Shown piece by piece: positions 39,701 to 52,555 of a DNA stretch of 64,000 nt. Location: NCBI GenBank assembly GCA_949152475.1, contig OX424563.1, positions 40,620,120 through 40,684,119 on the forward strand, given 5' to 3'. The translations under genes were made by a program, and so were the position numbers. The stretch's first letter is position 1; every line of letters begins with the position of its first letter. The stretch comes from Terebella lapidaria. Taxonomy: Eukaryota > Annelida > Polychaeta > Terebellida > Terebellidae. The notes beneath the pieces were generated by a model. That model made no database searches. It was not told where the DNA came from and saw only the letters and a program-made list of their open reading frames with translations.

Positions 39701-42700
39701 CACCGTATGATGAACATGGGTGCTCCATCGTACGATGGACATGCGACGCTCCACCGTACGATGGACTAGCGAAGCTCCACCGTAAGATGGACATGCGACG
39801 CTCCATCGTACGATGGACACGTGACGCTCCACCGTACGATGGACATGCGACGCTCCATCGTACGATGGACTAGCGAAGCTCCACCGTAAGATGGACATGT
39901 GACGCTCCACAATACGATGGACATGCGACGCTCCACCGTACGATGGACATGCGATGCTCCATCGTACGATGGACATGCGACGCTCCACCGTACGATGGAC
40001 ATGTGACGCTCCACCGTACGATGGACATCTGACGCTCTACCGTACGATGGTCATGCTATGCTCCACCGTATGATGGACATGTGACGCTCCACCGTACGAT
40101 GGACATGGGATGCTCCATCGAACGATGGACATGTGACGCTCCATCCATCGATGGACATGCTATTCTCCACCGTACGATGGACATGTGACGCTCCACCGTA
40201 CGATGGACATGGGACGCTCCACCGTAGGATGGACATGGGACGCTCCACCGTACGATGGACATGCGATGCTCCACGTACGATGGACATGTGACACCCCATC
40301 GTACGATGGACATGTGACGCTCAACTGTATGATGGACATGCGATGCTTTACTGTACAATGGACACGTGACGCTCCACCGTACGATGGACATGTGACGCTC
40401 CATCGTACGATGGACTAGGGAAGCTCCACCGTAAGATGGATATGTGACGCTTCACAGTACGATGGACATGGGACGCTCCATCATACGATGGACATGTGAT
40501 GCTCCACTGTACGATGGACATGTGACGCTCCACCGTACGATGGACATGTGACGCTCCAATGTACGATGGACATGCGACGCTCCATCGTATGATGGACATG
40601 TGATGCTCCACCGTACGATGGACATGCGACGCTTTATCGTACGATGGACATGTGACGCGCCACCGTACGATCGACATGCGATGCTTCACAGTACGATGGA
40701 CATGTGATGCTCCACCGTACGATGGACATGCGACGCTTTATCGTACGATGGACATGTGACGCGCCACCGTACGATCGACATGCGATGCTTCACAGTACGA
40801 TGGACATGTGATGCTCCACCGTACGATGGACATCTCATGCTCCATCATACGATGGACATGCGATGCTCCAACGTACGATAGACATGTGATGCTCCATTGT
40901 ACAATGGACATCTCACGCTCCTCCGTACAATGGATATGCGAGGCTCCACCGTACGATGGACATGGGACGCTCCACCGTACGATGGACATGTGACGCTCAA
41001 CCGTACGATGGACATGCGAGGCTCCACTGTACGATGGACATGCGATGCTCCACCGTACGATCGACATGTGATGCTCCACTGTACGATGGACATGTGACGC
41101 TCCACTGTACGATGGACATCTGACGCTCCACCGTACGATGGATATGCTAGGCTCCACCGTACGATGGACATGTGACGCTCCACCGTACGATGGACATGCT
41201 ATGCTCCACCGTACGATGGACATGTGACGCTCCACCGTACAATGGACATGGGATGCTCCACCGTATGATGGACATGTGACGCTCCGCCGTACGATGGACA
41301 TGGGAGGCTCCACCGTACGATGGACATGTGACAATACACTGTACGATGGACATATGACGCTCCTCCGTACGATGGACATGCGACGCTCCACTGTACGATG
41401 GACATGTGACGCTCCACAGTACGATGGACATGCGACGCTCCATCGTACGATGGACTAGCGACACTCCACCGTAAGATGGACATGCAACGCTCCACCGTAC
41501 GATAGACATGCGATGCTCCACCAAACGATGGACATGTGACGCTCCACTGTACGATGGACATGTGACGCTCCACCGTATGATGGACATGCAAGGCTTCACT
41601 GTACAATGGACATGTGATGCTCCACCGTACGATGGACATGCGATGGTCCACCGTATGATGGACATGTGATGCTCCACCGTACGATGGACATGCGACGCTT
41701 TATCGTACGATGGACATGTGACGCGCCACCGTACGATCGACATGCGATGCTTCACAGTACGATGGACATGTGATGCTCCACCGTACGATGGACATGCGAC
41801 GCTTTATCGTACGATGGACATGTGACGCGCCACCGTACGATCGACATGCGATGCTTCACAGTACGATGGACATGTGATGCTCCACCGTACGATGGACATC
41901 TCATGCTCCATCATACGATGGACATGCGATGCTCCAACGTACGATAGACATGTGATGCTCCATTGTACAATGGACATCTGACGCTCCACCGTACAATGGA
42001 TATGCGAGGCTCCACCGTACGATGGACATGGGACGCTCCACCGTACGATGGACATGTGACGCTCAACCGTACGATGGACATGCGAGGCTCCACCGTACGA
42101 TGGACATGTGACAATCCACCGTACGATGGACATCTGACACTCCTCCGTACGATGGACATGCGACGCTCCACTGTACGATGGACATGTGACGCTCCACAGT
42201 ACGATGGACATGCGACGCTCCATCGTACGATGGACTAGCGACACTCCACCGTAAGATGGACATGCAACGCTCCACCGTACGATAGACATGCGATGCTCCA
42301 CCAAACGATGGACATGTGACGCTCCACTGTACGATGGACATGTGACGCTCCACCGTATGATGGACATGCAAGGCTCCACTGTACAATGGACATGTGATGC
42401 TCCACAGTACGATGGACATGCGATGCTCCACCGTATGATGGACATGCAACGCTCCATCGTACGATGGACATGTGACGCTCCACCATACGATGGACATCTG
42501 ACGCTCCATTGTACGATGGACATGCGATGCTCCACTGTACGATGGACATGTGACGCCCCACCGTATGATTGACATGCAAGGCTCCACTGTACGATGGACA
42601 TGTGACGCTCCACCGTATGATTGACATGCAAGGCTACACTGTAAAATGGACATGTGACGCTCCACCATACGATGACATGCGACGCTCCATCGTACGATGG

Positions 42701-42906
42701 ACATGGGATGCTCTACCGTACGATGGACATCTGATGCTCCACCATACGATGGACTTGTGACACTCCGCTGTACGATGGACATGTGACGCTCCACCATATG
42801 ATGGACATGTGACACTCCGCTGTACCATGTACATGTGACGCTCCACCATATGATGGACATGCGATGCTCCACTGTACGATGGACATCTGACGCTCCACCA
42901 TACGAT
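33771..42906. repeat. Satellite mosaic: module class II copies 1-2 alternating with class I
   Basis: Class II modules start with GGACTCCATCGTACGATGG at 33771 and 37025 (3254 bp apart). They carry diagnostic variants such as CTCCACGTACATGTGATG and CGCAGGATGG. Between and after them, at about 34.7-37.0 and 40.3-42.9 kb, lie segments like those of the 12-kb block, including the 35802 copy of TATTATGGCCTAG. The stretch 38.0-40.3 kb is class II sequence rich in CGATCGACATGCG and CTCCTTCG variants. No gene or other element is visible. Confidence 0.8.
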
Positions 42907-45900
42907 GGACTCCATCGTACGATGGACTAGCGACGCTCCATCGTAAGATGGACATGCGACGCTCCACGTACATGTGATGCTCCACCGTACGATGGACATC
43001 CGACGCTCCACTGTATGATGGACATGCAATGCACCACCGTATGATGGACATGCGAGACTCCACCGTACGATGGACATGTGACAATCCACCGTACGATGGA
43101 CATCTGACGCTCCTCCGTACGATGGACAAGCGACGCTCCACTGTACGATGGACATGTGACGCTCCACCGTACGATGGACATGCGACGCTCCATCGTACGA
43201 TGGACTAGCGACACTCCACCGTAAGATGGACATGCGATGCTCCACCGTACGATGGACATCTGACGCTCCTCCGTACGATGGACAAGCGACGCTCCACTGT
43301 ACGATGGACATGTGACGCTCCACCGTACGATGGACATGCGACGCTCCATCGTACGATGGACATGCGACGCTCCACCGTACAATGGACATGCGATGCTCCA
43401 TCGCAGGATGGACATGCGACGCTCCACCGTAAGAAGGACATGCGATGCTCCACCGTACGATGGACATGCGACGCTCCATCGTACGATGGACATGTGACGC
43501 TCCACCGTACGATGGACATGCGACGCTCCACTGTATGATGGACATGCGATGCTTTACTGTACAATGGACACGTTACGCTCAACCGTAAGATGGACATGCG
43601 ATGCTCCACAGTACGATGGACATGGGACGCTCCATCATACGATGGACATGTGACGCTCCACCGTACGATGGACATGCGACGCTCCACTGTATGATGGACA
43701 TGCGATGCTTTACTGTACAATGGACACGTTACGCTCAACCGTAAGATGGACATGCGATGCTCCACAGTACGATGGACATGGGACGCTCCATCATACGATG
43801 GACATGTGACGCTCCACCGTACGATGGACATCTGATGCTCCACCGTGCGATGGACATGCTATGCTCCACCGCACGATGGACATGTGATGCTCCACCGTAC
43901 GATGGACATGGGACGCTCCACCGTATAATGGACATGTGACGCTCCACCGTACGATGGACATGTGACGCTCCACCGAATGATGGACATGCGAGGCTCCACC
44001 ATATGATGGACATGTGACGCTCCACCGTACGATGGACATGGGACGCTCCACCGAATGATGGACATGCGAGGCTCCACCGTAAGATGGACATGTGACGCTC
44101 CACCGTACGATGGACATGTGACGCTCCACCGTACGATGGACATGGGACGCTGCACCGTACGATGGACATGCGACGCTCCATCGTACGATGGACATGGGAT
44201 GCTCCACCGTACGATGGACATGCGACGCTCCACTGTACAATGGACATGTGACGCTCGACCGTATGATGGACATGCAAGGCTCCACTGTACAATGGACATG
44301 TGACGCTCCACTGTACGATGGACATGGGACGCTCCACCGAATGATGGACATGCGAGGCTCCACCATAAGATGGACATGTGACGCTCCACCGTACGATGGA
44401 TATGCGACGCTCCACCGTACGATGGACATGTGACGATCCACCGAAGGATGGACATGCGAGGCTCCACTGTAAGATGGACATGTTACGCTCCACCATACGA
44501 TGGACATGGGATGCTCCACCGTATGATGGACATGTGACACTCCACTGTACGATGGATATGCGATGCACCACCGTACGATGGACATGTGATGTTCCACCGT
44601 ACGATGGACATCTGACGCTCCACCGTAGGATGGACATGTGACGCTCCACCGTACGATGGACATGGGATGCTCCATCGTACGATGGACATGTGACGCTCCA
44701 CCGTACGATGGACATGGGATGCTCCATTGTACGATGGACATGCGATGCTCCACTGTACGATGGACATGTGACGCCCCACCGTATGATTGACATGCAAGGC
44801 TCCACTGTACGATGGACATGTGACGCTCCACCGTATGATTGACATGCAAGGCTACACCGTAAAATGGACATGTGACGCTCCACCATACGATGGACATGCG
44901 ACGCTCCATCGTACGATGGACATGGGATGCTCTACCGTACGATGGACATCTGATGCTCCACCATACGATGGACATGTGACACTCCACTGTACGATGGACA
45001 TGTGACGCTCCACCATATGATGGACATGTGACACTCCGCTGTACCATGTACATGTGACGCTCCACCATATGATGGACATGCGATGCTCCACTGTACGATG
45101 GACATCTGACGCTCCACCATACGATGGACTCCATCGTACGATGGACTAGCGACGCTCCATCGTAAGATGGACATGCGACGCTCCACGTACATGTGATGCT
45201 CCACCGTACGATGGACATCCGACGCTCCACTGTATGATGGACATGCAATGCACCACCGTATGATGGACATGCGAGACTCCACCGTACGATGGACATGTGA
45301 CAATCCACCGTACGATGGACATCTGACGCTCCTCCGTACGATGGACAAGCGACGCTCCACTGTACGATGGACATGTGACGCTCCACCGTACGATGGACAT
45401 GCGACGCTCCATCGTACGATGGACTAGCGACACTCCACCGTAAGATGGACATGCGATGCTCCACCGTACGATGGACATCTGACGCTCCTCCGTACGATGG
45501 ACAAGCGACGCTCCACTGTACGATGGATATGTGACGCTCCACCGTACGATGGACATGCGACGCTCCATCGTACGATGGACATGCGACGCTCCACCGTACA
45601 ATGGACATGCGACGCTCCATCGCAGGATGGACATGCGACGCTCCACCGTAAGAAGGACATGCGATGCTCCACCGTACGATGGACATGCGACGCTCCATCG
45701 TACGATGGACATGTGACGCTCCACCGTACGATGGACATGCGACGCTCCACTGTATGATGGACATGCGATGCTTTACTGTACAATGGACACGTTACGCTCA
45801 ACCGTAAGATGGACATGCGATGCTCCACAGTACGATGGACATGGGACGCTCCATCATACGATGGACATGTGACGCTCCACCGTACGATGGACATGCGACG

Positions 45901-48900
45901 CTCCACTGTATGATGGACATGCGATGCTTTACTGTACAATGGACACGTTACGCTCAACCGTAAGATGGACATGCGATGCTCCACAGTACGATGGACATGG
46001 GACGCTCCATCATACGATGGACATGTGACGCTCCACCGTACGATGGACATCTGATGCTCCACCGTGCGATGGACATGCTATGCTCCACCGCACGATGGAC
46101 ATGTGATGCTCCACCGTACGATGGACATGGGACGCTCCACCGTATAATGGACATGTGACGCTCCACCGTACGATGGACATGTGACGCTCCTTCGTACGAT
46201 GGACATGGGACGCTCCACCGTACGATGGACATGCGATGCTCCACCGTACGATGGACATGTGATGCTCCACCGTACGATGGACATGGGACGCTCCAATGTA
46301 CGATGGACATGTGATGCTTCACTGTACGATGGACATGCGATGCTCCACTGTACGATGGACATGCGAGGCTCCACCGTACGATGAACATGGGTGCTCCATC
46401 GTACGATGGACATGCGACGCTCCACCGTACGATGGACTAGCGAAGCTCCACCGTAAGGTGGACCTGCGACGCTCCATCGTACGATGGACACGGGACGCTC
46501 CACCGTACGATGGACCTCTGACGCCCACCGTACGATGGACATGCTATGCTCCACCGTACGATGGACATGTGACACTCCACCGTACGATGGGCATGGGACG
46601 CTCCAATGTACGATGGACATGCGACGCTCCACTGTACGATGGACATGCGATGCTCCACAGTACGATGAACATGGGATGCTCCACCGTATAATGGACATGT
46701 GACGCTCCACCGTACGATGGACATGGGATGCTCCATCGTATGATGGACATGTGACGCTCCACCCATCGATGGACATGCTATGCTCCACTGTACGATGGAC
46801 ATGTGACGCTCCACCGTACGATGGACATGGGACGCTCCATTGTAGGATGGACATGTGACGCTCCACCGTACGATGGACATGTGACGCTCCACCGTAAGAT
46901 GGACATGAGACGCTCCACTGTACGATGGACATGCGACGCTCCATCGTACAATAGACTAGCGATGCTCCACCGTAAGATGGACATGTGACGCTCCACCGTA
47001 CGATGGACATGCGACGCTCCTTCGTACGATGGACATGGGACGCTCCACTGTACGATCGACATGCGATGCTCCACCGTAAGATGGACATGTGACGCTCCAC
47101 CGTACGATGGACATGCGACGCTCCTTCGTACGATGGACATGGGACGCTCCACCGTACGATCGACATGCGACGCTCCTTCATACGATGGACATGGGACGCT
47201 CCACCGTACGATCGACATGCGATGCTCCACCGTACGATGGACATGTGATGCTCCACCGTACGATGGACATGGGACGCTCCACCGTACGATCGACATGCGA
47301 TGCTCCACCGTAAGATGGACATGTGACGCTCCACCGTACGATGGACATGCGACGCTCCTTCGTACGATGGACATGGGACGCTCCACCGTACGATCGACAT
47401 GCGATGCTCCACCGTAAGATGGACATGTGACGCTCCACCGTACGATGGACATGCGACGCTCCTTCGTACGATGGACATGGGACGCTCCACCGTACGATCG
47501 ACATGCGATGCTCCACCGTACGATGGACATGTGATGCTCCACCGTACGATGGACATGGGACGCTCCAATGTACGATGGACATGTGACGCTCCACTGTACG
47601 ATGGACATGCGATGCTCCACTGTACGATGAACATGTGACGCTCCACCGTATGATGAACATGTGACGCTCCACCGTATGATGGACATGCGAGGCTCCACCG
47701 TACGATGAACATGGGTGCTCCATCGTACGATGGACATGCGACGCTCCACCGTACGATGGACTAGCGAAGCTCCACCGTAAGATGGACATGCGACGCTCCA
47801 TCGTACGATGGACACGTGACGCTCCACCGTAAGATGGACATGCGACGCTCCATCGTACGATGGACTAGCAAAGCTCCACCGTAAGATGGACATGTGACGC
47901 TCCACAATACGATGGACATGCGACGCTCCACCGTACGATGGACATGCGATGCTCCACCGTACGATGGACATGCGACGCTCCACCGTACGATGGACATGCG
48001 ACGCTCCACCGTACGATGGACATCTGACGCTCTACCGTACGATGGACATGCTATGCTCCACCGTATGATGGACATGTGACGCTCCACCGTACGATGGACA
48101 TGGGATGCTCCATCGAACGATGGACATGTGACGCTCCACCCATCGATGGACATGCTATTCTCCACCGTACGATGGACATGTGACGCTCCACCGTACGATG
48201 GACATGGGACGCTCCACCGTAGGATGGACATGTGACGCTCCACCGTACGATGGACATGCGATGCTCCACGTACGATGGACATGTGACGCCCCATCGTACG
48301 ATGGACATGGGATGCTTTACTGTACAATGGACACGTGACGCTCCACCGTACGATGGACATGTGACGCTCCATCGTACGATGGACTAGGGAAGCTCCACCG
48401 TAAGATGGATATGTGACGCTTCACAGTACGATGGACATGGGACGCTCCATCATACGATGGACATGTGATGCTCCACTGTACGATGGACATGTGACGCTCT
48501 ACCGTACGATGGACATGTGACGCTCCAATGTACGATGGACATGCGACGCTCCATCGTATGATGGACATGTGATGCTCCACCGTACGATGGACATGCGACG
48601 CTTTATCGTACGATGGACATGTGACGCGCCACCGTACGATCGACATGCGATGCTTCACAGTACGATGGACATGTGATGCTCCACCGTACGATGGACATGC
48701 GACGCTTTATCGTACGATGGACATGTGACGCGCCACCGTACGATCGACATGCGATGCTTCATAGTACGATGGACATGTGATGCTCCACCGTACGATGGAC
48801 ATCTCATGCTCCATCATACGATGGACATGCGATGCTCCAACGTACGATAGACATGTGATGCTCCATTGTACGATGGACATCTGACGCTCCACCGTACAAT

Positions 48901-50741
48901 GGATATGCGAGGCTCCACCGTACGATGGACATGGGACGCTCCACCGTACGATGGACATGTGACGCTCAACCGTACGATGGACATGCGAGGCTCCACTGTA
49001 CGATGGACATGCGATGCTCCACCGTACGATCGACATGTGATGCTCCACTGTACGATGGACATGCTATGCTCCACCGTACGATGGACATGTGACGCTCCTC
49101 CGTACAATGGACATGGGATGCTCCACCGTATGATGGACATGTGACGCTCCGCCGTACGATGGACATGGGAGGCTCCACCGTACGATGGACATGTGACAAT
49201 CCACCGTACGATGGACATCTGACGCTCCTCCGTACGATGGACATGCGACGCTCCACTGTACGATGGACATGTGACGCTCCACAGTACGATGGACATGCGA
49301 CGCTCCATCGTACGATGGACTAGCGACACTCCACCGTAAGATGGACATGCAACGCTCCACCGTACGATAGACATGCGATGCTCCACCAAACGATGGACAT
49401 GTGACGCTCCACTGTACGATGGACATGTGACGCTCCACCGTATGATGGACATGCAAGGCTCCACTGTACAATGGACATGTGACGCTCCACCGTACGATGG
49501 ACATGCGATGCTCCACCGTATGATGGACATGCAACGCTCCATCGTACGATGGACATGTGACGCTCCACCATACGATGGACATCTGACGCTCCATTGTACG
49601 ATGGACATGCGATGCTCCACTGTACGATGGACATGTGACGCCCCACCGTATGATTGACATGCAAGGCTCCACTGTACGATGGACATGTGACGCTCCACCG
49701 TATGATTGACATGCAAGGCTACACCGTAAAATGGACATGTGACGCTCCACCATACGATGGACATGCGACGCTCCATCGTACGATGGACATGGGATGCTCT
49801 ACCGTACGATGGACATCTGATGCTCTACCATACGATGGACATGTGACACTCCGCTGTACGATGGACATGTGACGCTCCACCATATGATGGACATGTGACG
49901 CTCCACTGTACGATGGACATGTGACGCTCCACCATATGATGGACATGCGATGCTCCACCGTACAATGGACATGCGACGCTCAAATGTACGATGGACATAT
50001 GACGCTCCACCGTACGATGGACATGAGACGCTCCATCGGATGATGGCCTAGTGACGCTCCATCATAAGATGGACATGCGACGCTCCACCGTACGATGGAC
50101 ATGCGATGCTCCACGTACGATGGACATGTGACGCCCCATCGTACGAAGGACATGCGACGCTCAACTGTATGATGGACATGCGATGCTTTACTGTACAATG
50201 GACACGTGATGCTCCACCGTACGATGGACATGTGATGCTCCATCGTACGATGGACTAGGGAAGCTCCACCGTAAGATATGTGACGCTTCACAGTACGATG
50301 GACATGGGACGCTCCATCATACGATGGACATGTGATGCTCCACTGTATGATGGACATGTGACGCTCCACCGTACGATGGACATGTGACGCTCCAATGTAC
50401 GATGGACATGCGACGCTCCATCGTATGATGGACATGTGATGCTCCACCGTACGATGGACTAGCGATGCTCCACCGTAAGATGGACATGTGACGCTCCACA
50501 GTACGATGGACATGGGACGCTCCATCATACGAAGGACATGTGATGCTCCACCGTACGATCGACATGTGATGCTCCACCGTACGATCGACATGTGATGCTC
50601 CACGGTACGATGGACATGTGACGCTCCACCGTACGATGGACATGGGACGCTCCAATGTACGATGGACATGCAACGCTCCACTGTATGATGGACATGCGAT
50701 GCTCCACTGTACGATGGACATCTGACGCTCCACCATACGAT
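42907..50741. repeat. Satellite mosaic: module class II copies 3-4 and a class I segment
   Basis: Class II modules start at 42907 and 45126, a 2219-bp local duplication. The region to about 48.3 kb is class II. The part from 48.3 to 50.74 kb returns to class I and matches 40.3 kb onward at an offset of 7969 at its start. Only 26-bp repeat units are present. Confidence 0.8.
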
Positions 50742-50965
50742 GGACTCCATCGTACGATGGACTAGCGACGCTCCATCGTAAGATGGACATGCGACGCTCC
50801 ACGTACATGTGATGCTCCACCGTACGATGGACATCCGACGCTCCACTGTATGATGGACATGCAATGCACCACCGTATGATGGACATGCGAGACTCCACCG
50901 TACGATGGACATGTGACAATCCACCGTACGATGGACATCTGACGCTCCTCCGTACGATGGACAAG
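50742..50965. repeat. Class II module copy 5, left part, ending in the target site of element 2
   Basis: Starts with the same GGACTCCATCGTACGATGG as the other class II modules. It is cut at module offset 219-223, where ACAAG (50961-50965) precedes the LTR. The module resumes at 58136 on the other side of the retrotransposon. Confidence 0.92.
50961..50965. other. Target-site duplication ACAAG (left copy)
   Basis: ACAAG directly before the 5' LTR start TGTTACAG. The partner is at 58136-58140. The unoccupied equivalent is seen once, not doubled, at 33990, 37244, 43126 and 45345, each 219 bp into its class II module. Confidence 0.95.
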
Positions 50966-51585
50966 TGTTACAGATTCCATTTTATGGTATTTGTGTATAT
51001 ATTTGTGTAACATTCGTCTGATCATATTTGTCTTATTGCACAGTTTCCTAATTTTATACCAGCAGTATATTTTGTGTCTAGACAGTCTTGTCTGGTGGCC
51101 TGCGTGTCCAGCAGGATGGTTAGATTTAGTTGGATTCGCTTCACTGCACACCTCTATATAATGTCTCACCCACAGTCGTATGTATCACTCATCATTTGGC
51201 TGTCCGAGGCGTGCTGAGAACTGTGTTCACTGCAGAAGTTATATGGGAATTTGTATACGCCGTCATGGTAAGTAAATCTTTCATTTTTACTCTATACTAG
51301 CTGTGGTGTTCAGCGTTACATTTATACGGCAATATCAGGTATTTTGTTACCATCTAAATATATTGTGGATTGAATTTCTATGATTGAAAACCTGGGCGAT
51401 TTGTTGACTCTACTGTCAATTATTACTGTTACTCTACTGTTATTCACTATTGCTAATTTAATGGAAAACGTGACCTTGAAAACTTACCTTGTGCATTCAT
51501 TTTATATTGCAAGTTTCGTTGCCTGCTTAGTGGAATATCTTTGGACTATCACTTTGTCAAGTCGCCTAGTCGTCTCCACGTCGTC

Positions 51586-51692
51586 TATTGTCACGTCGTC
51601 ACGTTGTCTAGTGTCACGTCGTCACTTTGTCTAGTGTCACGTCGTCACGTCGCCTAGTGTCACGTCGTCACGTCGTCTAGTGTCAAGTCGCG
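51586..51692. repeat. 23-bp tandem repeats within the element 2 LTR
   Basis: Four successive 23-bp units start at 51586, 51609, 51632 and 51655, with a partial fifth from 51678. They are built on TAGTGTCACGTCGTCACGT. The same block sits at 57708-57814 in the other LTR. The repeated GTCACGTC core resembles a bZIP-type site, but no function can be shown. Confidence 0.85.
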
Positions 51693-51955
51693 ATCTACGT
51701 CACGCTCATCGCCTTGTCACCTCTACTCGTCGCCACGTACGTTGTCGTGTTCTCTCGTTGCCACTTCATCGTCTTGTGTCGATTCGCCGCCACATCTTGG
51801 ATCGTCTGGACATCGTGTGTCGCCTCGTTGCCACGTCATTGCATCATCGTTCATCTTTCTGTGTGATACTTCTGTGATTTGACGTTGTGTTTGCCCGATT
51901 GGCTGTACTGTCTAACTGTGTGTTGTATATTTGTATATATAATCAGTGTATATTC

Positions 51956-51963
51956 TATAAATA
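51956..51963 (+). promoter_or_regulatory. TATA-like box in the element 2 LTR
   Basis: TATAAATA lies 50 bp before the LTR end and is also present at 58078-58085. If used, transcription would begin near 51985, leaving an unusually short R-U5. This may therefore not be the real promoter. Confidence 0.35.
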
Positions 51964-52015
51964 GTGTATATAAATTACACCCGTCTTGTTGTGTACAACG
52001 CCACTCGCCAACATT

Positions 52016-52033
52016 TGGTACCAGAAGTGGGGT
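52016..52033 (+). other. Primer-binding site of element 2, leucine-tRNA-like
   Basis: TGGTACCAGAAGTGGGGT begins two bases after the LTR end. Its complement resembles the 3' end of an animal tRNA-Leu, with CCA preceded by an acceptor strand pairing to ACCAGAA. The tRNA identity is from memory and differs by about one base from the isoacceptor I recall. Confidence 0.65.
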
Positions 52034-52555
52034 GGCCTTTGTTGTACACAAGAGTATTGTAATATTAGCTTGTACTTGTATATTGTACTTCATATCTGTC
52101 CAGTAACTTTGGAACTATTTGAGTATTGTATTTGTCTGTTGTACTAAGCATTGTCATACGCCTTGTTGGTTGTGCGTAACTTCCAAGTGTTGTAACTTGC
52201 ATTAGCATTCGCATTACATTGTCTTACTGTATACATCCATATATCTTGTAAGTCATACCGTCCGTACGTCCGTCGTATAAGCTGTTGTCGTTGTTTTGAC
52301 TCGCGTCCACTACAGGTAATTTGTTTCCCGACTGCATATTGAATGAGCACATTGATCGACTGGTTTTCAACCCAGTAAGTTACCGCGACTGTGTGTCCGG
52401 TGGTTGTATATTTATCTGCTGGTTTCTGGTGTGAGTACTGTTCATATTTTTGGCCTTGGTTGTATTTCACTGCATCAAGGGGGTGTTTTGATGTTTGAAT
52501 GTACAGTGCCCAGAAACGCATGTATTATATCTTTGTATTGTTACTAATCGTTATC
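52034..52555 (+). other. 5' untranslated leader of element 2
   Basis: About 520 bp between the primer site and the preferred gag start. It holds several short upstream ATGs and no convincing gene. An in-frame upstream ATG at 52499 would add 19 residues, MYSAQKRMYYIFVLLLIVI. That extension is hydrophobic and atypical for Gag, so I treat it as untranslated. Confidence 0.6.

Larger units (their letters stand above)
6578..50965. repeat. 26-bp CpG-rich satellite array, left block (about 44.4 kb)
   Basis: Continuous tandem repeat with a 26-bp unit. On the plus strand its two 13-bp halves are CATGYGACGCTCC followed by ACCGTACGATGGA. At 26 bp per unit this is roughly 1,700 units, with occasional 24- to 25-bp units and short deletions. 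A fully CpG-retaining unit has four CpGs. Common variants are TGTGAC for TGCGAC, GATGCTCC for GACGCTCC, CACTG or CACCA for CACCG, and TATGATGG or TACAATGG for TACGATGG. The centre is a near-palindrome. No unrelated sequence interrupts the block. Long open frames on the minus strand result from a stop-free unit and are not annotated as genes. Confidence 0.98.
50966..52013 (+). repeat. 5' LTR of element 2 (1048 bp)
   Basis: Begins TGTTACAG and ends CGCCAACA. It matches 57088-58135 at offset 6122 with five substitutions: a G/T in the GTGCTGAG stretch near 51215, one near 51246 (GGG/AGG), one near 51268 (ATGG/ATTG), one near 51809 (TGGA/TGAA) and one at 51955 (C/A). It contains a block of 23-bp tandem repeats and a TATA-like motif. 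Open frames of 60-85 codons within it occur in both LTRs and look non-coding. Confidence 0.97.

Noticed and set aside
6582..50924. Hundreds of open frames of 60-657 codons in the satellite, on both strands, with MSIVRWS-type or TMDMRRSTVRW-type repeats
   Set aside because: They follow from a repeat unit lacking stops on the minus strand and with few on the plus strand. The same peptide appears in overlapping frames, starts and ends are set by chance variants such as CTAG, and no promoter or unique coding sequence is present.
6578..50965. CRISPR array
   Set aside because: There are no spacers between repeats, the units are contiguous and variable, and the context is eukaryotic.
6578..50965. 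Genuine repetitive protein gene such as a silk or antifreeze protein
   Set aside because: The 26-bp period is out of codon phase, indels of single units shift the frame freely, and variants do not favour synonymous change as far as I can see.
50762..51169. 135-codon frame joining satellite repeats to LTR sequence
   Set aside because: It spans the retrotransposon insertion point, so it is a chance fusion of LTR antisense and satellite frames.
51260..51275. ATGGTAAGTAAAT in the element 2 left LTR looks like a splice donor
   Set aside because: The right LTR has ATTGTAAG at the same place, no acceptor or spliced product is evident, and the gag-pol frame needs no splicing.
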